Assembly: GCA_947479905.1 (NCBI GenBank)
Contig: CANKBJ010000004.1
Location: 1 to 63,986 of the forward strand
From: Bradyrhizobiaceae bacterium
Lineage (GTDB): Bacteria > Pseudomonadota > Alphaproteobacteria > Rhizobiales > Xanthobacteraceae
Direction of reading: 5' to 3'
Length of the DNA: 63,986 nt
Part shown: one piece after another, positions 15,988 to 23,179 of the stretch
Layout of the letters: the number at the start of each line of letters is the position of its first letter
Numbering within the stretch: position 1 is the first letter of the stretch
Notes under the pieces: generated by a model
Databases searched by the model: none
The model's input: only the letters and a program-made list of their open reading frames with translations
Told to the model about the DNA's origin: nothing
Position numbers and translations under genes: made by a program

Positions 15988-18102
15988 ATGCTCGGTGCCA
16001 CGATCAACTATCTTCCGTGGGTCGTATTCGCCGCAAGTCCGATTGCGCTTTGGCCTTTTTTCAAGCGCATAGGGCTTAACGACAATCGAACGGTTTTAAT
16101 TCTGGCGGTCGTCGTCGTCGCTCTGGTGCAAGGCGAGAATATTTTTCTCGGGCCCTTGTCGAGGCATGAATTCGGCGACGGCGAACAGCTTTATTTCGGC
16201 TACTTTCCTTATCTCGCCAAGCATTCCCATGAATTGTTTCTGACGCAGGTCGCCGGCGGGGTGGATCGCTATGCGTTCGGCCGTATCGGCGTCGAACTGT
16301 TCTCCTTGCGTCTGGAAATGGCCCGCTTCATGCCGTTATGGGCGGTTCTGGATTTCTTCCGTTTCGCGGTGCCGGCGGTGGCGTTCGCCGGCGTATGGCT
16401 GTTCGCGACGCGCCTTCTCCAGGCGCCGCGCGAAGTCGCATTCGCCGCCGCGTCTCTTTACGCGGTGGCATTCGACTACACCGCGACCCTGACATTCCTT
16501 TACGGATTTGACGGTGCGGCGCTTCCGTTTTTGTTTTTCGTGCTTTTTGGGCTGAGGCCTAACGTTGCCGGAATATCGGTTCTTCTTGTAACGATCGTCG
16601 TGTTCGTGAGTGCGGCGGATCCATTCTATTTCTGGCCGATCTTTCTTGTTGTCGGCGGATTGATATTGTTGTGGATGCGGCCGCAATCATGGGCGATGTT
16701 GCTGGGCGGCGGCGCGTTGCTGTCGATCATGTGGCTTCTTAATTACGCCGAAGCAATATTCGCGTTCCTGATGATGCTTCCCTACAGCGCGCGTGGCCTG
16801 CAGGCGCAGAATATTGGGCTTATCGGAAATATAGCCGCTGAACTGTCGCGCCTCGGCAAATTCAGTATCGACTATAATCGGGGTACGCTATCGATCGCGG
16901 TCCCGCTCGCGCTTTCGGTCGCTCTCGCATTGCGGGCGCGGCGACACAAATATCTTCTCGTCATCCTGATTCCGATCGCAGGTGAATTGATGACGAACTT
17001 TCTGACCGCAATCCCGTGGGCGCAATTCAAACTGAATTTTCTCGCAACCTTTCGTTGGTATATCGAATACGGCGCCGACAGTCTGACGCTGCTTGTCTTA
17101 TGCGGCGCCGCGGCGTTGCGGGCCGAGGGCGAGTCGGCATTGCCAAAGCGGTTTTCTGTTCTAACCGCGACTGTGGTCGGCGCGGTCGCGCTCGCGCACG
17201 TCGCTTATTTTCGTCTCCAGCAGGCGGGACAAACGCTCGTGCGAGGCAATTTATCTGCATTTGAACAGGTCCTTCACCTCGACCCGGCGGCCGTGGGTAT
17301 AAAGCCAGGATTCCGGGTCGTCTCGCTGCCGAGTCGGGTCGACCCCAACCTTGCCGCCGGCGCTGGCCTGGAGACCTACGATGCGGGCGCGACGCTCATT
17401 CACCGTGGTCTTTATAAATACTGGCAATCCGGAATTGAAAAGCTGCCTGGCGGGCTCACGACGGCACAGGCCGGTTTTACGAGCCGGCCCGCCTATAACG
17501 AATGCTGCGAGCCGTTGCGGATAGCGGACTATGCGAACATCGATATGCTTCGTATTGCCAACGTCGGCTATATTCTGACCTACCGAGCCTTGTCGGATCC
17601 GCAGTTGCAAAAAGTCTTCGGGCCGGCGCAACAGCCAATGCGCAGCCTTTTGCAGCAGACGTTCGGGCCGCCAGCGCCGATTTTTGTCTACGAGATTCGC
17701 GATCCGTTGCCGCGTGCCTACGCGGCTTCGGGCGTCGATGTGGTGCCCGACGCCGCGGCCGACATCGAGGTTCTCGACCGGGTGAAGCAGATCGGCTTGG
17801 CCCGAAGGGTCGTCGTGCGTGCGGCCGATGCCCGGCTCACCGGGGCCAATCTGACGCCGGGTTTGGAAGTGACCGCAAAGCCCGTTCTCAATGGTTACGA
17901 GATCCGGCTTTCCCAGCCCACCGGCGCGCTGGTCGTCGTCAATGTGCCGTATTATCCTTGGTGGCACGCAGTCTCGGCGGACGGCGCATTACTGCAGGCT
18001 GCGGCGGCAAATGTCGTGCAGACGGCGATCGTGGTTCCACCTGGGGTTACCGACGTTCAATTGATGTACAAGCGGCCCACTTTATTCGGCCGGTTTCGAT
18101 AA
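15988..18102 (+). CDS. Large multi-pass membrane protein, GT-C/YfhO-like
   Basis: A 704-residue protein. Residues about 1-440 hold ten or more hydrophobic spans, with a loop after the second span containing RHEFGDGEQLYF, whose acidic residues could be the catalytic site of a GT-C glycosyltransferase. Residues about 450-700 form a soluble, probably periplasmic, domain ending with VVNVPYYPWWHAVSADGA, a signature of YfhO-type proteins. Enzymes of this class take a sugar from undecaprenyl phosphate and add it to a surface glycan or teichoic-type polymer. The GT2 at 9791 could supply the lipid-linked donor. The family call is fairly sure, the acceptor unknown. Confidence 0.65.
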   Translation: MLGATINYLPWVVFAASPIALWPFFKRIGLNDNRTVLILAVVVVALVQGENIFLGPLSRHEFGDGEQLYFGYFPYLAKHSHELFLTQVAGGVDRYAFGRIGVELFSLRLEMARFMPLWAVLDFFRFAVPAVAFAGVWLFATRLLQAPREVAFAAASLYAVAFDYTATLTFLYGFDGAALPFLFFVLFGLRPNVAGISVLLVTIVVFVSAADPFYFWPIFLVVGGLILLWMRPQSWAMLLGGGALLSIMWLLNYAEAIFAFLMMLPYSARGLQAQNIGLIGNIAAELSRLGKFSIDYNRGTLSIAVPLALSVALALRARRHKYLLVILIPIAGELMTNFLTAIPWAQFKLNFLATFRWYIEYGADSLTLLVLCGAAALRAEGESALPKRFSVLTATVVGAVALAHVAYFRLQQAGQTLVRGNLSAFEQVLHLDPAAVGIKPGFRVVSLPSRVDPNLAAGAGLETYDAGATLIHRGLYKYWQSGIEKLPGGLTTAQAGFTSRPAYNECCEPLRIADYANIDMLRIANVGYILTYRALSDPQLQKVFGPAQQPMRSLLQQTFGPPAPIFVYEIRDPLPRAYAASGVDVVPDAAADIEVLDRVKQIGLARRVVVRAADARLTGANLTPGLEVTAKPVLNGYEIRLSQPTGALVVVNVPYYPWWHAVSADGALLQAAAANVVQTAIVVPPGVTDVQLMYKRPTLFGRFR

Positions 18103-18158
18103 AATGCGTTATATTTCAAAGACATAAGTCGCTAGCCTTGTTGGTCGGCCTGAGTTGA

Positions 18159-18208
18159 CGTTCATCGCGTGAACGAGTATTAGATTTGCGCTGTTCATAG
18201 CATGAACA
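18159..18208. promoter_or_regulatory. Two GTTCA-N5-TGAAC inverted repeats
   Basis: CGTTCA-TCGCG-TGAACG (18159-18175) and TGTTCA-TAGCA-TGAACA (18192-18208) are two copies of the same palindrome, with centres 33 bases apart, about three turns of DNA. A further half-site TGAACGAG lies at 18223-18230. They fill the 113-base gap before the winged-helix regulator gene and end 7 bases before its first ATG, so they are best read as operators of that regulator or another dimeric factor. Confidence 0.65.
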
Positions 18209-18215
18209 ATCGCCG

Positions 18216-18878
18216 ATGAATTTGAACGAGCAAGATATGGCGACCGGTCATCCCACCTTCGAGGAAACTGATTTCGTCGACGTCGAGATTGCGCTTGGCG
18301 TGCTCGACGCTGTCGACCGCAACCCTTCGGTCACGCAACGGTCTGTCGCGCTGGAACTGGGGATCGCCCTCGGTCTGGCTAACGCCTATCTCAAGCGCTG
18401 TGTCCGCAAAGGGCTGATTAAAGTCAGTGAAGTTCCGGCGCGGCGCTACGTCTATTACCTAACCGCCAAGGGATTTGCCGAAAAATCGCGTTTAACGGCA
18501 AGCTATCTGTCTCACTCGTTTTCCTTTTTCCGGCGGGCTCGCAATCAATGTGCCAACGTTTTTGACGACGCGGCGCTGCGGGGCCAGAGCCGATTTGCCC
18601 TGTTGGGTGGCGGAGACCTCGCCGATATCGCTTTGCTCGTCGCCCGCGAAAAGAATGTCGATGTCGCCGGAATTGCCAACGCGAGCAACGCAGCGGATCT
18701 CCAGCGTCAGCTGAAGGCCTTCGGTCAGGTCGATGCCGTCATGATCACGGCGCTGGAGGGGACCCATGACGCGCTCAAGATTTCGCTCGCGGCGCTACCG
18801 GAAAATCGCGTTCATATCCCCGAATTGCTACGTGTGAGATTCAGCCGCCCTTTCGGCGCGAGCGAGACCACCGAATGA
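18216..18878 (+). CDS. Winged-helix transcriptional regulator (EPS-associated MarR-like)
   Basis: A 220-residue regulator. Residues about 20-90 form a winged helix-turn-helix (LDAVDRNPSVTQRSVALELG, then AYLKRCVRKGLIK and a wing RRYVYYLTAKG). The rest (about 95-200) has a Rossmann-like sequence, RFALLGGGDLADIALL and VAGIANASNAADL, which may bind a small ligand. Similar proteins occur at the head of exopolysaccharide clusters. The ATG at 18237 (MATGHPTFEE) may be the true start. It overlaps the NusG-like gene by 4 bases (ATGA), forming a two-gene control unit preceded by a pair of inverted repeats. Confidence 0.75.
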   Translation: MNLNEQDMATGHPTFEETDFVDVEIALGVLDAVDRNPSVTQRSVALELGIALGLANAYLKRCVRKGLIKVSEVPARRYVYYLTAKGFAEKSRLTASYLSHSFSFFRRARNQCANVFDDAALRGQSRFALLGGGDLADIALLVAREKNVDVAGIANASNAADLQRQLKAFGQVDAVMITALEGTHDALKISLAALPENRVHIPELLRVRFSRPFGASETTE

Positions 18879-19381
18879 CCGGCACTCTCTGGTACGTCGT
18901 CCATACTCGTCCGAACAGCGAGACGAAGGCAGACTTGAACCTGCGACGGCAGGGCTTCTCGACCTATTTGCCGCGCTATCAGCGGCAGCGCCGGCACGCC
19001 CGCAAGATCGAAATCGTCGCGCGTCCCTTGTTTCCCCGCTATCTCTTCGTCGCGCTCGACTTGGCGTTCGACCAGTGGCGCTCGATTCAATCGACCTTCG
19101 GAATCAGCCAGATCATCCTCGCAGGCGAGAAGCCGCGGCCGCTTCCGGACGGGGTGGTCGATGAGATTCGGGCGCGTGAGACTGATGCCGGCTACGTCAA
19201 GATTGGGTTGCCGGCTGGTGTAAAGCCCGGAAGCCGAATTCGTCTCCTCGACGGCGTTTTTGCAGATGCCACAGGGGTCCTTGAGCAGGTCGCCGACGAA
19301 CGACGTGTCGCAATCCTGCTTTCGCTCCTCGGGCGCGAAGTGCGAATGTTCGTTCCTGCGGCGAGTGTCGGAGCGATTTGA
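18875..19381 (+). CDS. Specialised NusG/RfaH-like transcription antiterminator
   Basis: A 168-residue NusG paralogue. The NGN domain (about 1-105) opens with LWYVVHTRPNSETKADLNLRRQG and includes FPRYLFVALDL, the segment that contacts the RNA polymerase clamp. A KOW domain follows (GSRIRLLDGVFADATGVLEQV). Unlike housekeeping NusG it sits alone in a glycan locus, coupled to a winged-helix regulator, and immediately ahead of a 41-kb co-oriented gene run. RfaH-family proteins of this sort load at an ops element in the leader of long operons and suppress polarity. A matching motif lies 54 bases after its stop codon. Confidence 0.85.
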   Translation: MTGTLWYVVHTRPNSETKADLNLRRQGFSTYLPRYQRQRRHARKIEIVARPLFPRYLFVALDLAFDQWRSIQSTFGISQIILAGEKPRPLPDGVVDEIRARETDAGYVKIGLPAGVKPGSRIRLLDGVFADATGVLEQVADERRVAILLSLLGREVRMFVPAASVGAI

Positions 19382-19396
19382 TCGCTCGCGCTTTGG

Positions 19397-19455
19397 AGTG
19401 CTGGACAACCGTGTGGCGCGTGAGCCACCCGGACTGCGGTAGCATGCCTTTTCTC
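19397..19455 (+). promoter_or_regulatory. ops/JUMPstart-like element in the operon leader
   Basis: GCGGTAGCATGCCTTTTC lies at 19436-19453. Compared with the E. coli ops element (GGCGGTAGCGTGCTTTTTTC, from memory), it keeps the GCGGTAGC core, the TGC and the T tract, differing at about four positions. Upstream, AGTGCTGG (19397-19404) recalls the 5' part of JUMPstart, and a small hairpin is possible (GTGGC 19413-19417 with GCCAC 19424-19428). The element is on the coding strand, 20 bases before the 19475 ATG and just after the RfaH-like gene. The match is read from the sequence; recruitment of the antiterminator is inferred. Confidence 0.5.
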
Positions 19456-19474
19456 AAGCCTTGATAGTCCAAAT

Positions 19475-20380
19475 ATGCTCACAGAAATGACAGACCAACA
19501 ATTTCTGGCCGCGCTTCCCGCTTATTCAGAGCCTGTCAGTCTGAAATCGGCGCAAGGGCGGCGCATTCGAGCGACGATCCGCCGTGGCCTCGCCCATCTC
19601 GTGTTGCGCGAATTGCTGACGTCACTTCGCCGCGGCTACCGCGGACGCAGCCCCGATGATGTAAAGGACTACTACGAAACCAATTATGTGAATACCGGGG
19701 AACGCGCCGCAGCCCAACATGGGGAACCTGGACGACGCGTTTTCTATCGGTTTTTGGACTCTTGGATTATCGAACTCGAATCGCGCCACACGGAGGCTAT
19801 CGCCAGCCAAATCATGGGCAATATCATCGAAGACATTGCGCCGGCTTCACTTTGTGAAGTCGGATGTGGCTACGGCCGAAATCTCCTCTATTTGGCAAAC
19901 CGGCTCGAGAATGTTCGTTGTTCCGGCGTTGAGCTTGCGCAAAGCGGCGTCGACGTCGCCCATCAGCTGCAACAGTTAGATTTAGTGAATACCGGCTATG
20001 GCGGTGTTTACGGCTTTACCGAGCGGGGAACGGACAACGTTCGCCGCACCAACATCGTCCAAGGCTCATCATATAAACTGCCGTTGGAAGACGCCTCGGT
20101 CGACATGGTGGTTACCTGTGAAGCGCTCGAGCAAATGCAGACTGGGCGCGACCAAGCCCTGCGTGAAATCCGGCGTGTCGCCGGCCGCTACGCCTTATTT
20201 TATGAACCGTTCGCGGACGGCAATGATTGGTTACAGCGTTTGTATCTCTGGTCGCGAAATTACTTTCGGACGCCGGTAAAGTCGTTGCGCGACTATGGCT
20301 TTGAGCCTATTGGCATCTTCACACATGTGCCGGTCAAGCCGACCTTCGCCTATACATTCGTGTTGTGCCGGGTCGTCTAG
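19475..20380 (+). CDS. Class I SAM-dependent methyltransferase
   Basis: A 301-residue protein and the first gene of the main run. The methyltransferase fold begins near residue 120 with SLCEVGCGYGRNLLYLA (motif I), then GVELAQSGVDVAHQL, a post-I acidic residue, and DMVVTCEALEQM with a Glu in the motif IV position. An N-terminal helical extension of about 110 residues includes a YYETNYVNTGERAA segment. The acceptor is unknown, but position in the locus suggests O- or N-methylation of a sugar. The start at 19475 places the ops-like motif in the leader. Confidence 0.75.
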   Translation: MLTEMTDQQFLAALPAYSEPVSLKSAQGRRIRATIRRGLAHLVLRELLTSLRRGYRGRSPDDVKDYYETNYVNTGERAAAQHGEPGRRVFYRFLDSWIIELESRHTEAIASQIMGNIIEDIAPASLCEVGCGYGRNLLYLANRLENVRCSGVELAQSGVDVAHQLQQLDLVNTGYGGVYGFTERGTDNVRRTNIVQGSSYKLPLEDASVDMVVTCEALEQMQTGRDQALREIRRVAGRYALFYEPFADGNDWLQRLYLWSRNYFRTPVKSLRDYGFEPIGIFTHVPVKPTFAYTFVLCRVV

Positions 20381-20446
20381 TTCGCCGAATAGTTATTCGT
20401 TCGCGGGCCATGTCTGCGAAAAAAGGAAAGCACGAAGTCCATCAAT

Positions 20447-21514
20447 ATGACCGATAGCAAGACCAAAACAATGGGCGGCGAATGCCGCACATTCAAGAAT
20501 CCAGCGGCTGACCTCGTCGACAAAGCCGTTCTCGTGACGGGCGGCACGGGGTCGTTCGGAAATGCCTTCGTTCGCCAATTATTGAGCGCGTCGAAGTTGC
20601 GAAAAATCATCGTCTTTTCGCGAGACGAGCAAAAGCAAGAATCCATGTCGTTTGCGTTACGCGATGAATTCCCGGACCAATTCGACCGGCTTCGATTTTT
20701 TATCGGTGATGTGCGCGATACGTCTCGTCTGGAGCTCGCGATGCGAGGCGTCGACATCGTTGTTCATGCTGCCGCGCTCAAAATCGTGCCGACCGCTGAA
20801 TACAATCCGTTCGAATGTATCCTCACCAACGTTCATGGCGCAGAAAACGTCGTCAAAGCGGCGCTCCGCACCGGAGTGTCGCGAGTCGTGGCGCTTTCGA
20901 CCGATAAAGCTGCCAGTCCGATCAACCTCTATGGCGCGTCGAAGCTTGCCGCCGACAAGATCATGGTTGCCGCCAACAACTTGTCGGGCGACGAAGGCGG
21001 ACGATTTTCGGTCGTGCGTTATGGCAACGTTATCGGCTCGCGCGGTTCTGTGGTGCCGCTGTTTCAGAGGCTAATTAGTTCCGGAGTCAAAGCGCTTCCG
21101 ATAACTGATCCGAGGATGACTCGCTTTTGGATTACCATTGAACAAGGGGTGAATTTCGTTCTCTCGTCGATCGCCCTTATGGCGGGCGGTGAAATATTTG
21201 TGCCGAAAATCCCGTCGATGAACATTGCCGACCTAGCGAGGTGCATAGCGCCTGACTTGCCGCAGGAGACCATCGGCATCAGGCCGGGCGAAAAACTGCA
21301 TGAAGTCATGATCACCGAGGACGATGCGCGGATGACCGTCGAGCTCGACGACCGTTTTGTTATTTGTCCGACCAATCCAGGCTGGACAACGACGCATCTC
21401 GACCGGTGCGGCGCCAAGCCGGTTGCCGAAGGATTCCGCTATTCGTCCGACGGCAATAGCGAATGGCTCGAGGACGGTGGAATTCGAAGCCTGATGGGCT
21501 GGAAAGTTGCCTGA
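20447..21514 (+). CDS. pseB: UDP-GlcNAc 4,6-dehydratase (5-inverting), pseudaminic acid step 1
   Basis: A 355-residue member of the PseB/FlaA1 dehydratase family, which turns UDP-GlcNAc into UDP-2-acetamido-2,6-dideoxy-L-arabino-hexos-4-ulose. The NADP motif TGGTGSFG starts near residue 31. Further signatures are SRDEQKQE, VVHAAALKIVPTAEYNPFE, the catalytic STDKAASPINLYGASK (Asp-Lys plus Tyr-x3-Lys) and RYGNVIGSRGSVVP. The N-terminal 20 residues are extra, so a slightly later start is possible. Its partner PseC lies three genes downstream. Confidence 0.9.
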   Translation: MTDSKTKTMGGECRTFKNPAADLVDKAVLVTGGTGSFGNAFVRQLLSASKLRKIIVFSRDEQKQESMSFALRDEFPDQFDRLRFFIGDVRDTSRLELAMRGVDIVVHAAALKIVPTAEYNPFECILTNVHGAENVVKAALRTGVSRVVALSTDKAASPINLYGASKLAADKIMVAANNLSGDEGGRFSVVRYGNVIGSRGSVVPLFQRLISSGVKALPITDPRMTRFWITIEQGVNFVLSSIALMAGGEIFVPKIPSMNIADLARCIAPDLPQETIGIRPGEKLHEVMITEDDARMTVELDDRFVICPTNPGWTTTHLDRCGAKPVAEGFRYSSDGNSEWLEDGGIRSLMGWKVA

Positions 21515-22193
21515 GGATACCAATCGCTTGTCGATTGCTCAGAAAGCCGTTGTCTCCGAGTCGGAGGGGGATGCCTGGCTTGCCCGCAATCTTCCGCGGC
21601 TGGGTGATCTGGCCGCCAAAGGCGGCGATCCCGTCGTTGAGATACTCGACCAAAGCGGCGTTCGCGGCCGGAGCATTCTTGAAATTGGGTGCAGCCACGG
21701 CTGGCGGTTGGAACTGCTGCGCAAGGCTTCGTCCGCCTTCGCCGCCGGCATCGATCCGTCGCTCCGCGCGATTGAGGAAGGCCGCAAACTCTACCCGGAA
21801 CTTGAACTGGTGCGGGGAACGGCCGATGCATTGCCGTTCGAGAGTGCGCGGTTCGATCTGGTGATTTACGGCTTTTGTCTTTACCTCTGCGACCGCGCCG
21901 ATCTTTTCAAGATCGTGGCCGAGGGCGACCGGGTGCTGGCCGAGAACGGCTATCTGGTCATTTACGATTTTTGTGCGGAGCATCCCCACCGCCGCAGCTA
22001 TAGCCATGATGCTCGGCTGACGACCTATAAGATGGACAATTCGGCGTTGTTTCTGGCGAACCCCGCCTACAAATTGGTGGCGCAGCGCATGATCGGTGCC
22101 GACGGCGGCCCCGCGACCTCGGACGATGATCGTGTCGCGATCAGTTTGTTGAAGAAGAACCTCGACGATGCCTACCCGTTGCGTGGCAACTGA
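21507..22193 (+). CDS. Class I SAM-dependent methyltransferase
   Basis: A 228-residue methyltransferase with motif I ILEIGCSHGWRLELL near residue 57, an acidic residue after strand 2 (AGIDPSLRAIEEG), and RFDLVIYGFCLYLCD as motif IV. The start is a TTG at 21507 that overlaps pseB by 8 bases, with GGAAAG directly before it; a TTG at 21528 is an alternative. Similar proteins often sit beside PseB in nonulosonic acid loci, where they may methylate the sugar. The target is not known. Confidence 0.7.
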   Translation: MPEDTNRLSIAQKAVVSESEGDAWLARNLPRLGDLAAKGGDPVVEILDQSGVRGRSILEIGCSHGWRLELLRKASSAFAAGIDPSLRAIEEGRKLYPELELVRGTADALPFESARFDLVIYGFCLYLCDRADLFKIVAEGDRVLAENGYLVIYDFCAEHPHRRSYSHDARLTTYKMDNSALFLANPAYKLVAQRMIGADGGPATSDDDRVAISLLKKNLDDAYPLRGN

Positions 22194-22210
22194 GCGCCGC
22201 GGCGTCGAAT

Positions 22211-23179
22211 ATGTCGAAAGCAATTGGAATATTGGGCCTTGGCTCTATCGGAATGCGGCACGCGTCCAATCTACTTGTGCTCGGAGAGCAGGTTGTTGGG
22301 TTCGATCCCGATCCGAGCAGGTGTGCGATGCTAGCAAAGGCGGGCGGACAACCAACCGACACAGCCGCCGGCGTCATGACAACCACGCGCGCCGTCGTTG
22401 TCGCCTCGCCGAATGATCGGCATCTCGACGATCTTAATGGTGCGATGCAAGGCGGGCTGCATTGTTTCGTTGAGAAGCCCCTCGCGCATCATGCCGGTGG
22501 CGTCGCCGAATTGCTGGCCCTTGCACATCGGAAAAATCTCGTTGTCTTTTGCGGCTTCAATTTGCGCTTTCATCCTTGCGTCATCGCTGCGCGGGCGGCG
22601 CTCGATGCCGGAAAAATCGGCCGCCCGATCCGCGCGCAAATCGAATGCGCATCTTATCTTCCGAATTGGCGGCCGGGCACCGACTACCGCAAGAGCTACG
22701 CGGCGAACCCGGCGACCGGCGGCGTCGTATTCGATGTCATCCATGAAATCGACGTGGCGCTATTCCTGTTCGGAGCGGCGCAGGTGACAGCCGCGAGCGC
22801 CTATTGCAGCGGATACTTGGATATGCCGAGCGATGACGTCGCCGATTTCGTCCTGCGGCATAGTTCCGGAGTTAGCTCTGCCGTTCATCTCGATTATGTT
22901 ACGCGGCCGCCGTTGCGGAGAACCCGGGTTGTCGGGACAGAGGGCAGTTTGGAAATCGACCTGATCGCGCGGACGCTCACGCGGCTTTCGCCGGCCGGTC
23001 AGGTCGCAGAATCGATCGCCTATCCAGGTTCGTTTACCGAGGATTATCGTGAAGAGATGATTGCATTTCTTGCACGCATAGACGGCCGTCCCGGCGCAGG
23101 CGCGGACGGCGAAGATGGCTTGCGGGCACTGAAGGTCGCTCTCGATGTTCGCCATATGTCAGGACTTCCGAACGTATGA
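22211..23179 (+). CDS. Gfo/Idh/MocA-family oxidoreductase
   Basis: A 322-residue NAD(P)-dependent sugar oxidoreductase. It opens with AIGILGLGSIGMRHASNL, has VVVASPNDRHLDDL and CFVEKPLAHHAGG, and the catalytic-type GGVVFDVIHEIDVALFLFG helix with His. It overlaps the next gene by 4 bases. It is directly followed by the SpsF-aminotransferase fusion, an arrangement that suggests oxidation of a hydroxyl to a keto group that the aminotransferase then converts to an amine. Confidence 0.85.
   Translation: MSKAIGILGLGSIGMRHASNLLVLGEQVVGFDPDPSRCAMLAKAGGQPTDTAAGVMTTTRAVVVASPNDRHLDDLNGAMQGGLHCFVEKPLAHHAGGVAELLALAHRKNLVVFCGFNLRFHPCVIAARAALDAGKIGRPIRAQIECASYLPNWRPGTDYRKSYAANPATGGVVFDVIHEIDVALFLFGAAQVTAASAYCSGYLDMPSDDVADFVLRHSSGVSSAVHLDYVTRPPLRRTRVVGTEGSLEIDLIARTLTRLSPAGQVAESIAYPGSFTEDYREEMIAFLARIDGRPGAGADGEDGLRALKVALDVRHMSGLPNV

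Noticed and set aside
21360-22223. 287-residue minus-strand frame spanning pseB and a methyltransferase
   Set aside because: It crosses two genes with clear motifs and has no domain of its own.
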